DNA of 64,000 nucleotides from Hortaea werneckii (Eukaryota; Ascomycota; Dothideomycetes; Mycosphaerellales; Teratosphaeriaceae). The notes beneath the pieces were generated by a model that worked only from the letters and a program-made list of their open reading frames with translations, did no database searches and was not told where the DNA came from. The translations under genes were made by a program, and so were the position numbers. Below are positions 21,442-32,350 of the stretch, one piece after another; position 1 is the first letter of the stretch; every line of letters starts with the position of its first letter. Where the stretch lies: positions 434,001 to 498,000 of the forward strand of contig JBAOKB010000074.1 in the NCBI GenBank assembly GCA_037044905.1, written 5' to 3'.

Positions 21442-22918
21442 TCAATTCGAATGCATCTTCCTCACCCGCTGATGGCCCTCATACAGCGCGCGATCGACAG
21501 CGGCGGCGACGGTCAAGGTGCCGCCGATCACGGCACAGACGCCGACGAGGAAGCCGGAGAAGGACTTGGCGCGGGTTTCGCGGTTGATGACTTTCATGGG
21601 GGAGATGTCCTGTTTTTCACAACACATGGTCAGTCTGTCGGTCTTCCTCTCAAGGCTTCTTGAAGGAAATTCAAGAGAATGGATAGAAGCGTTGATAGGG
21701 AACAAAAGCAAATCGAAAAAAAAAAAAGAAGGAAAGGAGAGGGGAAAGAAAAAGACTCACATAAGAGAAGAAAACGCCCGGAATCCCTCCCCGAGCATGT
21801 AACCGCTCCTTATGCCCTTCCTGGCCGCCATCGCCACCCTGCAAGCTGCGCTTATGCGACGTGACGGAATACTGATGCGTCTCAATACTGCCCGGGTTCC
21901 CATTCTCCTCGCTGCCCTTGCCGTAACCCCCGAGCTCGACGAGCTCGTGCGGGGTATCCAGGATCGAGCCCGTGCGTTCCCAGCCCAGGGGCAGGTAGGC
22001 CGTCGAGACGACCTTGACAAAGTACATGAAGTTGAACGCTTTCTCGGCCGTTTGCTGCGAGGTGGCGTCGAGCGGGTTGAGGTGGTGGTTGGACCAGGCG
22101 GAGCTGAGGATCTGTTGCGAGGAGGGGGAGGCGTCCGGGAGCTGGGGCCCGAAGCGGAGGTGGTGGATCTGGTGCGTGAAGGTGTGCTCGACCCCTTCGC
22201 CGCCCGCGAAGTAGTTCTCCAGGTCGTGCACGTGCATGTTGCCGTTGCTGAAGGACTTGCCCGGCGCGAAGTGGAAGTTGCCGACTACCTTGTTGACCCG
22301 GATCCCGCCTTCGATGCGGCAGCCTTCGCGCCGCTGCGCGTCCAGGTGTTCGCTGTAGTGTTCGCGTTCGCACTGTTCCACGTTCTCGCCTCGACCGAAA
22401 GACCAGCTCACGCCGGCGTAGGCGTCGCGCACTTCGGCACAGGTGTTGCAGCAGCCGGGTTTCATGGCATTCGATGGGGCTGGGGCGCCGTAGCACTCGC
22501 CGCAGTATTCCGGGTCTAGGTGCTTGCCGCCTTCGTCTGCGCCCAGCTCGAGAGCTTTGGTTTCGATTTCGCCGCCGCCTTCGCTTTCGCTCCGCAGCCG
22601 GACCTTGTTCACGCCGTGCATGACGCCGGTTTGGACTTCGCCGCTCACGTCCATGACGTCGAGGGTGAGCAGTTCACAGGGGACACGCGGGAAGGAGATG
22701 TTCATGTGGATCTCCATCTTCTCGCCTCGGCCCTTGTCGACGATGAGTTCGGGGTGGACGGTGATTCGGCGGTAGTCGGACCATTCGCCCCAGACAAGGT
22801 AGAGGATGAGGAGGAGGGAGGTGAGGGTGACGATGCCGCCGGAGGTGGTGCGGACGCGGGCATCTTCGACCGTCTTGGTGAAGGCGTCGAGGCGGGTGAA
22901 GCGGGATTTGGCGGGCAT
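21442..22918 (-). CDS. ERV46: ERV46-like COPII vesicle cargo receptor (ERGIC3 homologue)
   Basis: Integral membrane protein cycling between ER and Golgi, partner of Erv41 in retrieving escaped ER proteins. Exons 22918-21761 and 21609-21442; the 151-nt intron (GTGAGT donor) contains a run of 12 A on the plus strand. Product 441 aa. Seen: LDAFTKTVEDARVRTTSGG then the first membrane segment; a Cys-rich luminal region (CGECYGAP, CCNTCAEVRDAY, CEREHYSEHL, EGCRIEGGIRVNKVVGNFH); HTFTHQIHHLRFG; and after the splice a second membrane segment with VINRETRAKSFSGFLVG. All are family signatures and the length fits. High confidence. Confidence 0.95.
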
Positions 22919-23663
22919 TTTAGGATTATAGATGTCGGGTGAGAAGGATCAGCGAATGGTGTCTCGATCACGGGTCGTATTTCAAGCTCAAAGGTTCGAG
23001 GCAAGGCCGATGTCGATAGCTTTATTGGAGATGGATTGATGAAAGAAGGGCGAACGGCTTCACAGAAGCGTAGGAAATGGAATCAATGCCAATCGCTCAT
23101 TTCCAGATGAACGATATCCTCCACTTCCGACTCTATCAAACGGTGCCTCTTCAATGGAATGGGGGTGAGTGGTGGTCGATCTGGAATCATGAACTCCGGG
23201 TGGAGGTGGACAGCTTGCACTTCTTTAGCCGCACTCTCGCATCCCCGCCCAGGTCGCGGAGCCGCATTGGATTGTGCCTGAGCTGTGGCGCTGACTCGGG
23301 AGCCAGGGTCTTGGTTCTGTCACACTAGCCGCACGTGGCGAACGGCACAGTACGGTTGGTACATACGGGATCAATCGAACATTGGGTATTGCAACTGGTG
23401 CATGAGTATAGACTATAGATCGATTGTAGATCATACTGTCGAGTGTCTGCTTGCAACCCCAAGATACCTACATAGTAGGTACTAAGGTATGTACAACTTG
23501 AAGTTCTCGGAAGCGATCCCAGACGGTCCGCAATCCACTAACCTCAATCAAGAAGCCACGTTCGTTCGCCGGCCAAGCATGTGACGAGCGATTGATGATT
23601 GACAGCTGCTGCAGCTCAGCTTCCATCACTTACATGTACCCCCCCCCCCCCCCTCTACCTACC
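22919..23663. other. Divergent intergenic region of ERV46 and SEC20
   Basis: About 745 bp between two divergent secretory-pathway genes. A run of about 15 C at 23639-23653 sits ten bases before the SEC20 start codon, within the probable 5' leader. No other gene is seen. Confidence 0.5.
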
Positions 23664-25046
23664 ATGTCCGCTTCTACCCTTCAGCTCGCCCACCAATTGA
23701 CCACCCTCACCGACGCCCTGAAAACCACCAACGCCCTCATCGCTCGCCTGGCCCGACTGTCCTTCCACCCCGGCTCCGAACCTTTGGACACGGAGAACAG
23801 CGTTCGGGTGGAGCTCGCCCAGGATATCCACGACAGTCTCAAGCAGCTGGAGGAGGATCTCGAACTTCTGCAGCAAGAGATCGACGACGACGGCCACAGT
23901 GCGACAGCGAGCAAAGCGCGGAGAGAGACAAGCGACCGCGAGCGAGAACGAGGTCGGATCGCTGCCAACGCTACGCGACTCGGTGAAGATCTCCGACACG
24001 CCCGTAGCTCCTTCCGCCAAGCGCAGCTGAGTGCCAAACGGGCCAGCGAGGCCGCCAAAAGGAAGGAACGCGAGCTGTTCTTTCAATCGCTGCAATCAGC
24101 TCCCTCATCAAGTGGAGACCCCACCGAAAGTGTTCCAGACGGGTCAGGCAACAAGAACGACCTCTTCGCCGGCCGACGTCTCCAGCAGCAGAAGCCCCAC
24201 CAACACCTCTCTCCCACCGACCTCGAATCCCAGGCCTCATCCGACATCACCGCCGCCCTCCGCCGTACACATAACCTCCTCTCTACCGAACTTAGCCGCT
24301 CCCGCTTTGCCCAGGAAACCTTCAACACCTCCACCCTCGCCCTGCAGGAATTAGGCGAGCACTACACCAACCTTGATACCATCCTCACCAATTCCCGGAA
24401 CCTCCTAGGCACGTTACTCCGCAGCCAGAAGAGCGATACCTGGTACCTCGAGACCGCCTTTTACATCCTCCTCTCCACCCTCGCCTGGCTCATCTTCCGT
24501 CGCCTCCTCTTTGGGCCCTTCATCAAACTCCCGCTCTTTGTCTGGAACTGCCTCTGGTTCGTGCTCAAGTGGCTCGTCCTCAAACCGCTGTGGTGGCTGT
24601 TACTCGTGACGGGAATCGTAACGACGGAACCTGTTACTGTCGCTGCCACGAGAACGGGAGCCAGGAAAGCAACCCCGAGTACTACCCGTGCGCCTCTGAT
24701 CGTGAAACCCTCCGCGCAAGGCCGACCGTGGAAAATGCCATCTGAGCAGGATCGGCAGGCGCCGAATGGCGGGATGGGGATCCCGGCCGGTGCAGGCGGA
24801 GGTGGCGCGAAAGTAGGCCCGGATGGGGTCATGTTGGAAGGGAAGAGTAGCGAGGAGATTGCGCAGATGCATCGGCAGAGCGAGGCGCAGGCTGCTGCTG
24901 GTGGCAAAGAGCCGGAGAGACGAGGCGATGGCACGATCTTACAGGAGAGAGGGGATATCCCGAAGAATCCCAAGAAGAAGACGTTTGATGCTGGGGCTGA
25001 TGGTGGGGAGGAATCGAAACCGAGGGCTAAGAGGGATGAATTGTAA
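23664..25046 (+). CDS. SEC20: SEC20-like ER t-SNARE
   Basis: Type II ER membrane SNARE for Golgi-to-ER retrograde fusion, working with Ufe1, Use1 and the Dsl1 complex. Single exon, 460 aa; the ATG at 23664 has a good context (TACCATGTCC). Seen: coiled-coil N-terminal half; the SNARE-like helix SSDITAALRRTHNLLSTELSRSR..QETF; then LLRSQKSDTWYLETAFYILL leading into membrane segments at about residues 263-320. The luminal tail of about 140 residues is low in complexity and ends in KRDEL, an HDEL/KDEL-type retrieval signal, as yeast Sec20 ends in HDEL. The Sec20 domain match is strong. Confidence 0.93.
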   Translation: MSASTLQLAHQLTTLTDALKTTNALIARLARLSFHPGSEPLDTENSVRVELAQDIHDSLKQLEEDLELLQQEIDDDGHSATASKARRETSDRERERGRIAANATRLGEDLRHARSSFRQAQLSAKRASEAAKRKERELFFQSLQSAPSSSGDPTESVPDGSGNKNDLFAGRRLQQQKPHQHLSPTDLESQASSDITAALRRTHNLLSTELSRSRFAQETFNTSTLALQELGEHYTNLDTILTNSRNLLGTLLRSQKSDTWYLETAFYILLSTLAWLIFRRLLFGPFIKLPLFVWNCLWFVLKWLVLKPLWWLLLVTGIVTTEPVTVAATRTGARKATPSTTRAPLIVKPSAQGRPWKMPSEQDRQAPNGGMGIPAGAGGGGAKVGPDGVMLEGKSSEEIAQMHRQSEAQAAAGGKEPERRGDGTILQERGDIPKNPKKKTFDAGADGGEESKPRAKRDEL

Positions 25047-25194
25047 TTGTCTGTCTTTGGTTTCATGATGTTATGCGAATTACGAGGCAAGGATTTCATA
25101 CAAGCCCAGGAACCTTTCATTCAGTCTTGTGAAGATGGGGAAGATGGTAAAGGGTTATTGAAAGCCTCCAAATACCACGAGGACCTTCGCCACA

Positions 25195-27047
25195 TCATAG
25201 ACGAGCCTTTATAGGGACGTCGTCCTCGCTAACACACACGCCCTTCACCCTCTTCTCATCTTTATTCCGAGCCTTCAACATCCTCCGCAATAACTTCCCC
25301 GTCGACGACTTGGGAATATCATCGCAGAACTCAATCTCCACCAACCACTTATACCTCACCTTCCTCTCCCTCACAAAAGCCAACAACTCCCTCCCCACCC
25401 TCCTCTTCTCCTCATCCCCACCAGTCCCCTTCCCCTTCAGCACCACAAACCCCTTGGCCCTCTCCCCCGCATACCCCTCCTTAACCCCGACCACCGCACA
25501 ATCCTCCACGCGCTCATGCCCCAACAGACAATCCTCCAGCTCCGCCGGCGCCACCTGCTGCCCCTTGACTTTAATCATCTCCTTGATCCGATCCTCGATA
25601 TGAATCAGTCCCAACCCATCCACAAACCCGACATCCCCCGTCCGCAGGAACCCATCCGCCTCTCCGAACGTCTCCCGCGTCGCCGCCGCGTTGTCCAAGT
25701 ACCCCATCGTGATCTGCGGCCCGCGGGCGAGGATCTCGCCGAGTTGGTTGGGCCCTAGTTCCCTCCTTCCCTTTGGCCCTTCTCCCCCCTTCCCATCTCC
25801 CTCTTCATCCTCGTCCTCAAGACTTAGAACCTTCACCTCCGTATTCGCCACCGGCAGTCCCCCCGTCGTCGCATACTCATACCCCATGAATTCTTCCGAA
25901 TGGCACGAGATACACGCCGTCGACTCCGTAGCGCCGTAGCCCTGTCGGAACCCCGTGTGCGGGAACAGAGTCCGTAATTCCTGGATGATTTCCGGCGAGA
26001 TGGGCGCGGAGCCCGAGGACCAGCGTTTCACGGTGCGGCGGAGGGCGGGCAGGTATTTGGGCGTGATGGTCGCGTCGCGCACGATGCGGTGGAGGATCGG
26101 CGGGACGAGGATCAGTTCTTCGATTTGGTGGGTTAGGATTGTTTGGAGAGTCTTTTCCAGGTTGAAGGCCGAGGGCATCATGATGCTGTCCCCGTTTAAG
26201 AGGACCGGGTAGTGGCAGAAGCGCACGAGGCCGGTGATGTGGAAAAGGGGCATGATGGCGAGGATCTTGTAGCGGGTCCCTGGTGTCAGGAGTTGGAGTT
26301 GTTGCAGTTGGTGGCATTGTGCGATGAGGTTATGGTGGGAGATCATGACGGCTTTGGGGAGACCGGTTGTGCCGGAGGAGAAGTTCAGGTAGCCGCAGAT
26401 TTCTTGGTTGGTTTGGTCCTGGGGGATGCTCCAGGCGGGCTCCGGGTTGGCGACTTGAGCGCCGAGGGCGATGAGGTCTTGGATGTTTCGAAAGCCGGGT
26501 TTGTTGCCTTCTAAGAGTATTATGTGGTTGTGGGGTAGGTTGGCCTGGGATGCTGCTTTGATGGCGACGTCTAACGAGTGTGGGAGCGTGAAGAGGATCC
26601 TCGTGCTGGCTGTTTTCAGCGCGAAAGCCATCTCGTCGGCATTGTATGCTGGGCTGGCACCATTGACGCGACCTCCAGCCCGCACCGTCGCCCACATCGC
26701 CACCGGGTACCAGATTGAATTCGTCGAGAACAAGGAGACCGTCTCGCCGGGTTGGAGTCCATAGTGACGTCTCAGAGCGGTGCAGAGATGGATCGCCTTT
26801 TCTTTGACCTCGAAAAAATCCAGCCGCTCCTTAGTCTCGGCGTTGATGTAGCTGCCGACATCATTGCGAGTGGAATACTGTACTGGTGAGGTTGACGGGT
26901 TCTCGAATGCCCATTGCCATGTTGTTAGGTTTTTGGGGACTACCAGAGACTTTCTTATTAGTTATGTGCTTTGAGATTGTGAGACGTGGAGTTAGGAGAT
27001 GTAGGCTTACTGTCCAGATCTGGATGCGGCGATCTCCAGACTACCAT
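25195..27047 (-). CDS. AMP-dependent acyl-CoA/4-coumarate-CoA ligase-like enzyme with C-terminal PTS1-type signal
   Basis: ANL-superfamily ligase activating a carboxylic acid to its CoA thioester. Exons 27047-27011 and 26939-25195; intron 26940-27010 has donor GTAAGC, a TAACTAAT branch and a TAG acceptor, giving HPDLDIPKNLTTWQWAFENP at the junction. Product 593 aa. Seen: P-loop FSSGTTGLPKAVMISHHN; PLFHITGL; QGYGATEST; TGDVGFVDGLGLIHIEDRIKEMIKVKGQQVAPAELE (split motif A7/A8 region); and the catalytic-lysine region PKSSTGKLLRRML. The protein ends -ARL, fitting the peroxisomal PTS1 pattern. Substrate cannot be read from sequence: phenylpropanoid, medium-chain or branched acids are all possible. 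Confidence 0.9.
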
Positions 27048-27895
27048 AGTCGCTAATGATGATCACTCGAGAAGATGGAGCACGAGGGGCGTGATGGTTC
27101 AAAATGGAGTAGCAAGAGGTAAAGAAAAGGCTTTACTTCTTCGTTTTTCTGTGAGTCACTTAAACGCAAATCGACCTACCTGCATTTCAACTTCCTAAGG
27201 CACTTGGTGTATTGAGCTCCTCCAACCTGATTAGCCGAGGTCACTGTACTTCTATTCGAAAGACAGAGAGAGGAGTTAACAAGATAGCTCTTACATCCCC
27301 AGAAGGATGCCGATTCTGCCGTCTCGGGCCGGGTGGTCATTCTGCCGACGTCCCGCTGCTCTCTACTGTAACTCCATCGACGTCTCCTCTTCTCTAAAGA
27401 CTGTTCTAAGCATTCATACTTGAAAAATCGAATCTACACTACTCCGTCGTCATCAATTCTCCTATTATAGTGATCTGACTGCCTGGGCATACTTGCTTCA
27501 TCACAAAATTGCAAGGCAAAGACGCGGGCTCCTCCATGGATGCCGAAGTGCTTGACAAGGCAGCCCAGATCATACGGAGGTGCCACTTTGTTGATATCAA
27601 CATGATTCTGCCTAGTTCTGAGCCCAGGAGAATCAAGATCAGAATACACTCCAGTGTGAACTCATCTCCTTGGCCTACAAGGCGAACACTGGATGCCATA
27701 AAGGACTTTCCATTTGCATTACGAAAAGCAAGGCTCTGCTTGACGTTTGGCCTCGTCTGACTCTCTAGCTCACAGCCTTGATGTCAAAGTGTACAAGTGC
27801 AGCAAGTATTTAAATGTACCATAATTCTCATTACTCGTCAAATATCGTGACCGTTAAACCCTCCACCCGGTTTCTTCTTCTTCTTCTCCTTTGGC
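27048..27895. other. Intergenic region
   Basis: About 850 bp between a divergent promoter and the 3' end of the FAS1 gene. Short frames at 27434-27760 overlap on both strands and match nothing I recognise. A CTT microsatellite-like tract lies at 27872-27890. Confidence 0.45.
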
Positions 27896-28585
27896 TCATG
27901 ACGCATAATTCACCACCCCTTTCAGCATCCATACCTCCCCATTCGCCACCCGACTCACCACCCTCTCCACCTCGACCTCACCCGGCTGCACCACCGCCTT
28001 CCCTTCCCGATTGACCTCCCACCACATCTCCTTACCCCCGAGATTCTTCACCTTCTCCCCTTCCTTCCAGGGGGAAGCAGAGATAACATGCGCCTCGGTG
28101 AACCTCTTGAGATTCTGACTCGCGCGATCCGAGCCCGCCTCGCCTTCGTACGCCGCGGCGCCTAAACGTTGGTAATCCTCGGGATCCTCCCAGGGTTTGC
28201 GCGGTAAGGAGGAGATGGCAGAGTTGACGGGGGCCAGGACGGTGGTGTTGAGTCCCGTGGTGTCCAGGCGAGTGGAGACGCTGGAGATGTCGCGGGTGAA
28301 GCCGGCGAAGATGTTGATGGCTTTCTGGGTGCCGATGACGTCGGAGAGGATGACGTCGTTGTTGAGCGGGGCTGCTGGAGGTTGCGGTGTCGATGATGGG
28401 TTGTTGGAGGATTGCTGGGGTGGGAGCTGGATGCCTGGAGCGTTCGCCATGGGCTGCTGGTTGCTTGGTGGGGTTGCCTGAGCGGAGGGTTTGTGGAAGA
28501 AGGGGATCAGTTGGGCTTGAGAGGTTGCGATGAGTAAGCTTGAGGAGAGGAAGGATGCTGCGAGAGTATACGCTTTCATTATCAT
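27896..28585 (-). CDS. Secreted FAS1 (fasciclin-like) domain protein
   Basis: Single exon, 229 aa. N-terminal signal peptide (KAYTLAASFLSSSLLIATSQAQ), a Pro/Gln/Ser-rich linker, then one fasciclin-type domain: ILSDVIGTQKAINIFAGF, the TTVLAPVNSAISSLP motif equivalent to the FAS1 H1/T-FAPTN box, FTEAHVI, and a final strand VSRVANGEVWMLKGVVNYA corresponding to the H2 region. No GPI signal or transmembrane tail is visible, so it should be secreted or luminal in vacuole or ER. Similar small one-domain FAS1 proteins exist across ascomycetes; their role is unclear. Confidence 0.82.
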   Translation of the reverse strand: MIMKAYTLAASFLSSSLLIATSQAQLIPFFHKPSAQATPPSNQQPMANAPGIQLPPQQSSNNPSSTPQPPAAPLNNDVILSDVIGTQKAINIFAGFTRDISSVSTRLDTTGLNTTVLAPVNSAISSLPRKPWEDPEDYQRLGAAAYEGEAGSDRASQNLKRFTEAHVISASPWKEGEKVKNLGGKEMWWEVNREGKAVVQPGEVEVERVVSRVANGEVWMLKGVVNYAS

Positions 28586-28875
28586 GACCGTGTTGTGGGT
28601 CTATACCTTACGGGTCAATAGGTAGAAATCTAGGAATGGTCAACGATATCGCCTAGGGAACTTGGTTGACGGAAGTCGAGCGCGGGGTGGAAGGGTGCAT
28701 CATAGCGGGACTTCCCGCCTAATTAGGTCACGAGATTTCGCGTCACGCGGCTCACGCTAACCGCTACAAGCGCGCGATAAGCTCCAGACTTCAAGTCTCC
28801 AGCGTGGACGGGAGTGGAGTTCAGGATACAGGACGAAGGCGCCTGACTCGCCTGTCTAGACATTCATTGCACCCC

Positions 28876-30718
28876 ATGCCGTTCCTGCCGCGGACCGGCA
28901 CAAGAAAGCTTCTTAGCCAGGTTGACCACAAGCAGCACGCAACGCAAGATGATCATCAAGACCCCTTGAAACAATACCTGACGCCGCCTTCTTCCAACAA
29001 CACTAGCAACGAGGGCCCGAAAAGGAAGCAGGAAGAGACGGAAGAAGAGATATATGCCGATCCGGAGTCCAGCGACGACGAAAGTACTACCGTGTTGAAA
29101 CCTCATAAATCTGTGTTGCCACCGAATCCTCCCGAGGATCGAGCTGGTTTCCAGCATAAACCACCCGTACCGGACGTCGATGGACCTGCCGATGTGAAGA
29201 GCAAGGCAGCAGCGGCTTTCCAGCAGCCCAAGGCAAGCTCTGTTGAGCCCGCGGCGAAGAGAACTGCAGAAGATGAGGCAGCACAGCTAAGTAGCGACGA
29301 GGGCGGCATATTCTCAGGTTCCAAGCGACGCAAGACGGGTCCAAAAGTGCCTGGGAAGCCGTATGAGAAGCAACCATCGACGGTCCGTAACATACATGCT
29401 CAAGCTAGGAACAATAAGCCTCTGTGTAGCAAGAAAGTGTCGTATGGAAGAAAAGAGGTACAGCGTCAACAAATACGAGAGAAAGAGCAAAAGGCCAAAG
29501 AGGAGCAAAGACAGAAGGAGGAAGAGCAGGCTCAAGCAGAAGCAGCTGCAAAGAGACCAACATTCAAGCAGCCAGTTCACAAACCAATTCACGGCAACAA
29601 TATTGGCCACGAAACGCGAGCGACCTTCAACTCCGCACCAGGAAACCCCGATCCCAAAAACCAGGCATCCAACCAAGCACCATCCTCACCTTCTCTCTCC
29701 CCACTCAGCTCAGCGCCCAACAGCCCCGACCTCCCTGCGGCCCAACCTCTCAACCACCCCACATCCCCCTCAAGCCTCACCCGCCCATGCCCCATCTGCA
29801 ACGAACCCATCCCTTTCCTCCAGCACGAAAGCTTCGCAGACCAGTACTCCCAGCCTCGCACGCTGACCTACCAATGGCAACAACGCTTCTGCCGGTATCA
29901 CCGCCAACAGACAGCGCGGGAAACCTGGCATGCACGCGGCTACCCTGCCCGGATCTCTTGGGAAGATCTTCCGAAAAGGATGTCGGAACCGAGACATATC
30001 CGGCATGTAAAGCAGGTGATGAAGGGGCAGAGGGAGAGTGTGTTCCGGAAGAGGTTGGAGGAGAGGGTTTTAAGGAAAGGGGGTGCGGAGACGGCTTTAC
30101 AGGCTTTGGCTGCTGAAGAAGAGGCGCAGGAGAAGGGTGGTGTAGAGGGGAAGGAGATGACGGTGAGGAAAGGGTGTAAAGTGGGGTATTACGGTCCTCG
30201 GGGGGAGAAGATGATGTATGTTGATCTCTCTTTTGTTTTCTCTCATGTCCTTCCTTCATTCCTTCATCCCTCCCTTTCTTCAGTCGTCCTCGCCATTCTG
30301 TACAAGTCTCGCCAAGCATGAAAAAACTAACACAGCCAATTCAAAAAGGACAACCCACATCCTCCACACTTTCACGTCAGACCTCCGTTCCCTCGCCGCC
30401 ACCGACAAACTCCTCGCCTCGGCCGGCATCGCGGGAGGCGTGTCCGGTTTCGTCCAGGCCGTCCTTGTCCCGGAATTGGCCCTTTCGCTCGTGAGCGAGG
30501 ATTTAGAGACGGCTTCTTCTAATGCTCACAGGAAGAAGGGGAGTTCTCCCGTTAGTGTTGCTACCGAAGGTACCATTCAAGTGCTAGAGGAGAGTGCAGA
30601 GTTAGGCGAGCTATTGAACCCGGAGGTTTCCGTTTCGGAAGAGAGGAGTGCAGGTTTGAGACGGAGGCGAGGGAGTGAAGATCAAGATGAGCAGGAAGAC
30701 GAGGGCGGTGGGGGTTAG
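28876..30718 (+). CDS. RTC4: RTC4-domain protein (restriction of telomere capping 4-like)
   Basis: Exons 28876-30215 and 30349-30718; the intron (GTATGT donor, CTAAC branch) restores the frame as KMMTTHILHTF. Product 569 aa. Long, charged, Pro/Ser-rich N-terminus with a KEEQRQKEEEQAQAEAAAK helix. The conserved domain starts near residue 305: CPICNEPIPF, FCRYHRQ..ARETWHARGYPARISWEDLPKR, VGYYGPRGEKMM, and after the splice DKLLASAGIAGGVSGFVQAVLVPELALSLV and LEESAELGELL. These are the Rtc4 C-terminal signatures. Role in telomere capping is inferred from yeast. ATG 28876 is the first in frame; the frame stays open upstream to a GTG at 28804. Confidence 0.85.
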
Positions 30719-31332
30719 GAAGTTGTGAACCCCGCTGGTTTGAGAAAAGGTGTCGCATAAAGGAATTGCGATCTTCTAATCACTCTGGGTAAGGCTACGG
30801 GCGCTTCTGTTACCGGTCTTGTTGCGCGCTTGCTTTGTACGGTGCGTGCCTGCCGCGCACCTTCTCTTTCAGCAAGGGAGAATCTGGGGCTTGCTCGGTT
30901 TTGCTATGTGCCTCTTGCGCGACCAACGGCATCGTGTAAACCTCCGCACTTGTTTTGCTGCAGCCGGCTATACCCTCCTAACTCCCCATGCAGGCCTACA
31001 GGCCTTCACGATTACCTATACCCACATGCGCACTGCTCCGCTGGCTGCCACTCAAACCGAACGTCAACGGCGCCGGGCATTCTGGCATCGCCGCCTCAGA
31101 CATATCATCGCGCAGGGCCGTCGCTTGTCTTGCCGTGAAACGCGATACGTTCACTCACGATAGAGTTCCCTTCTCTTCATACGCAGCCTCCCCTCCCTTC
31201 CGTCTTCATAATACCCAGACAGCCTTCCCTCGTCTGAGCCCTCAGATCTTCGCACTATGTGGACCGTGCCATTGCATGTTTACAAAAAGAAGATATCCTT
31301 CGTCGATGTGTTTGCTCGTGTCTTAATTTCTT
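30719..31332. other. Intergenic space between convergent genes
   Basis: About 610 bp with several overlapping plus-strand frames (30819-31163 and others). None has a recognisable domain or plausible splice structure. No gene is called. Confidence 0.45.
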
Positions 31333-31746
31333 TTAAGCATCAAGCTCCTCCTTCCGTCTCAACGCGCGCGAATGCCGATCCACTTCGGTCTGGATGTCGC
31401 GGAACTTCATCTTCTCCACGTCGAGGCTCATTTCTTTCCCATCCTCTGTTTCGAAGTGACTGGGTCAGCTGGGTCTGTTGTGTGCTCACATTTTGTTTGT
31501 GGCAGCATCCTGAGACACACAGAGAGAAAAACAGTGTGGGGGGCTCGGAAGGAGAGACATACTGAAGGTCAGATCTAGCAACGCAGGTTTCGCCGCGTCC
31601 TTTTGGCCTAGCATCTTCACGCCGATGCGCATCGTGCTGCGGGCATTGGGAGGTAGTGAGGCTAGGAAGTTCCGGATGGTCTTGCCGGAGCGCGGGTTGA
31701 AGGGGGAGAAGGTTGTAGTGATTCCGGTGATGTATTTGGTGATCAT
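31333..31746 (-). CDS. MRPL44: Mitochondrial large-subunit ribosomal protein mL53 (MRPL44)
   Basis: Exons 31746-31563 and 31445-31333; intron 31446-31562 with donor GTATGT and acceptor AACAG gives LDLTFKDGKEMSLDVEK at the junction. Product 98 aa, the usual size. Seen: MITKYITGITTTFSPFNPRSGKTIRNFLASLPPNAR-type start (family hallmark: thioredoxin-like beta strand and PPNAR), then EVDRHSRALRRKEELDA at the C-terminus, the signature end of the fungal protein. It is a component of the mitochondrial 54S ribosomal subunit. The second acceptor candidate upstream (at 31459/31460) breaks the frame and was discarded. Confidence 0.88.
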
Positions 31747-32350
31747 TTTGGAGAGATTCTCTTCGCTATATTCGGTTTCCTTTTCCCTTTGATATACTGC
31801 TCACCAAGATATGGGCCTTTGGATGGTGGTACAGACCGGCGAGCGTCGGGGGTTCGAATGCCTGAGGATGAGACGAGACGGGCTGGAAGGAAGCGAGCCG
31901 ACGGGACGGGTCAGGATTGGGGGAATCCCGCGGCGCGCCAAGGGCTATTCCTGGCAGCTGGCTGGATGGGATTCAAGAATTACATGTACCTTGCCTTCCT
32001 AGGTTGGGTAGTACCCTTGGTGAGCTAGACTGCCGCCAGATGAAACCAGTCTCATCTCGTTTGCCATTATTATTACTATTGCAGCCTGCCGCTTGAATCA
32101 GTCTGTCCGTGTGACTACTGGGTGGCGGTGATCTGCATTGGTGGGTATAAGATCCATACCTGTGGTAACCTCGCCAACTCCCCTCCTTCTCCATCTTCCC
32201 CAGTCCATCTCCACTTCTATATCAGACGTACCTCCCCGATCCACCTTTGGCCTCGACAGTCCTTTTCCAGAGACGCCCCAGCTATTCATCCTTCCATCCG
32301 TCCGTCTCCCATAACACAGGAATACCTCACTCAGGAAGCGGCCGCCCACA
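31747..32350. other. Intergenic region, divergent promoters
   Basis: About 600 bp between divergently transcribed genes. A GGGGTTCGAATGCC stretch near 31848 resembles a tRNA T-loop, but no cloverleaf can be built around it. CT-rich tracts precede the wall-protein start. No gene seen. Confidence 0.5.

Noticed and set aside
21812..22519. Plus-strand frame of 235 codons
   Set aside because: It is antisense to the conserved luminal domain of ERV46.
31830..31870. GGGGTTCGAATGCC, tRNA T-loop-like
   Set aside because: No A box, acceptor stem or anticodon arm can be placed at the right distance.
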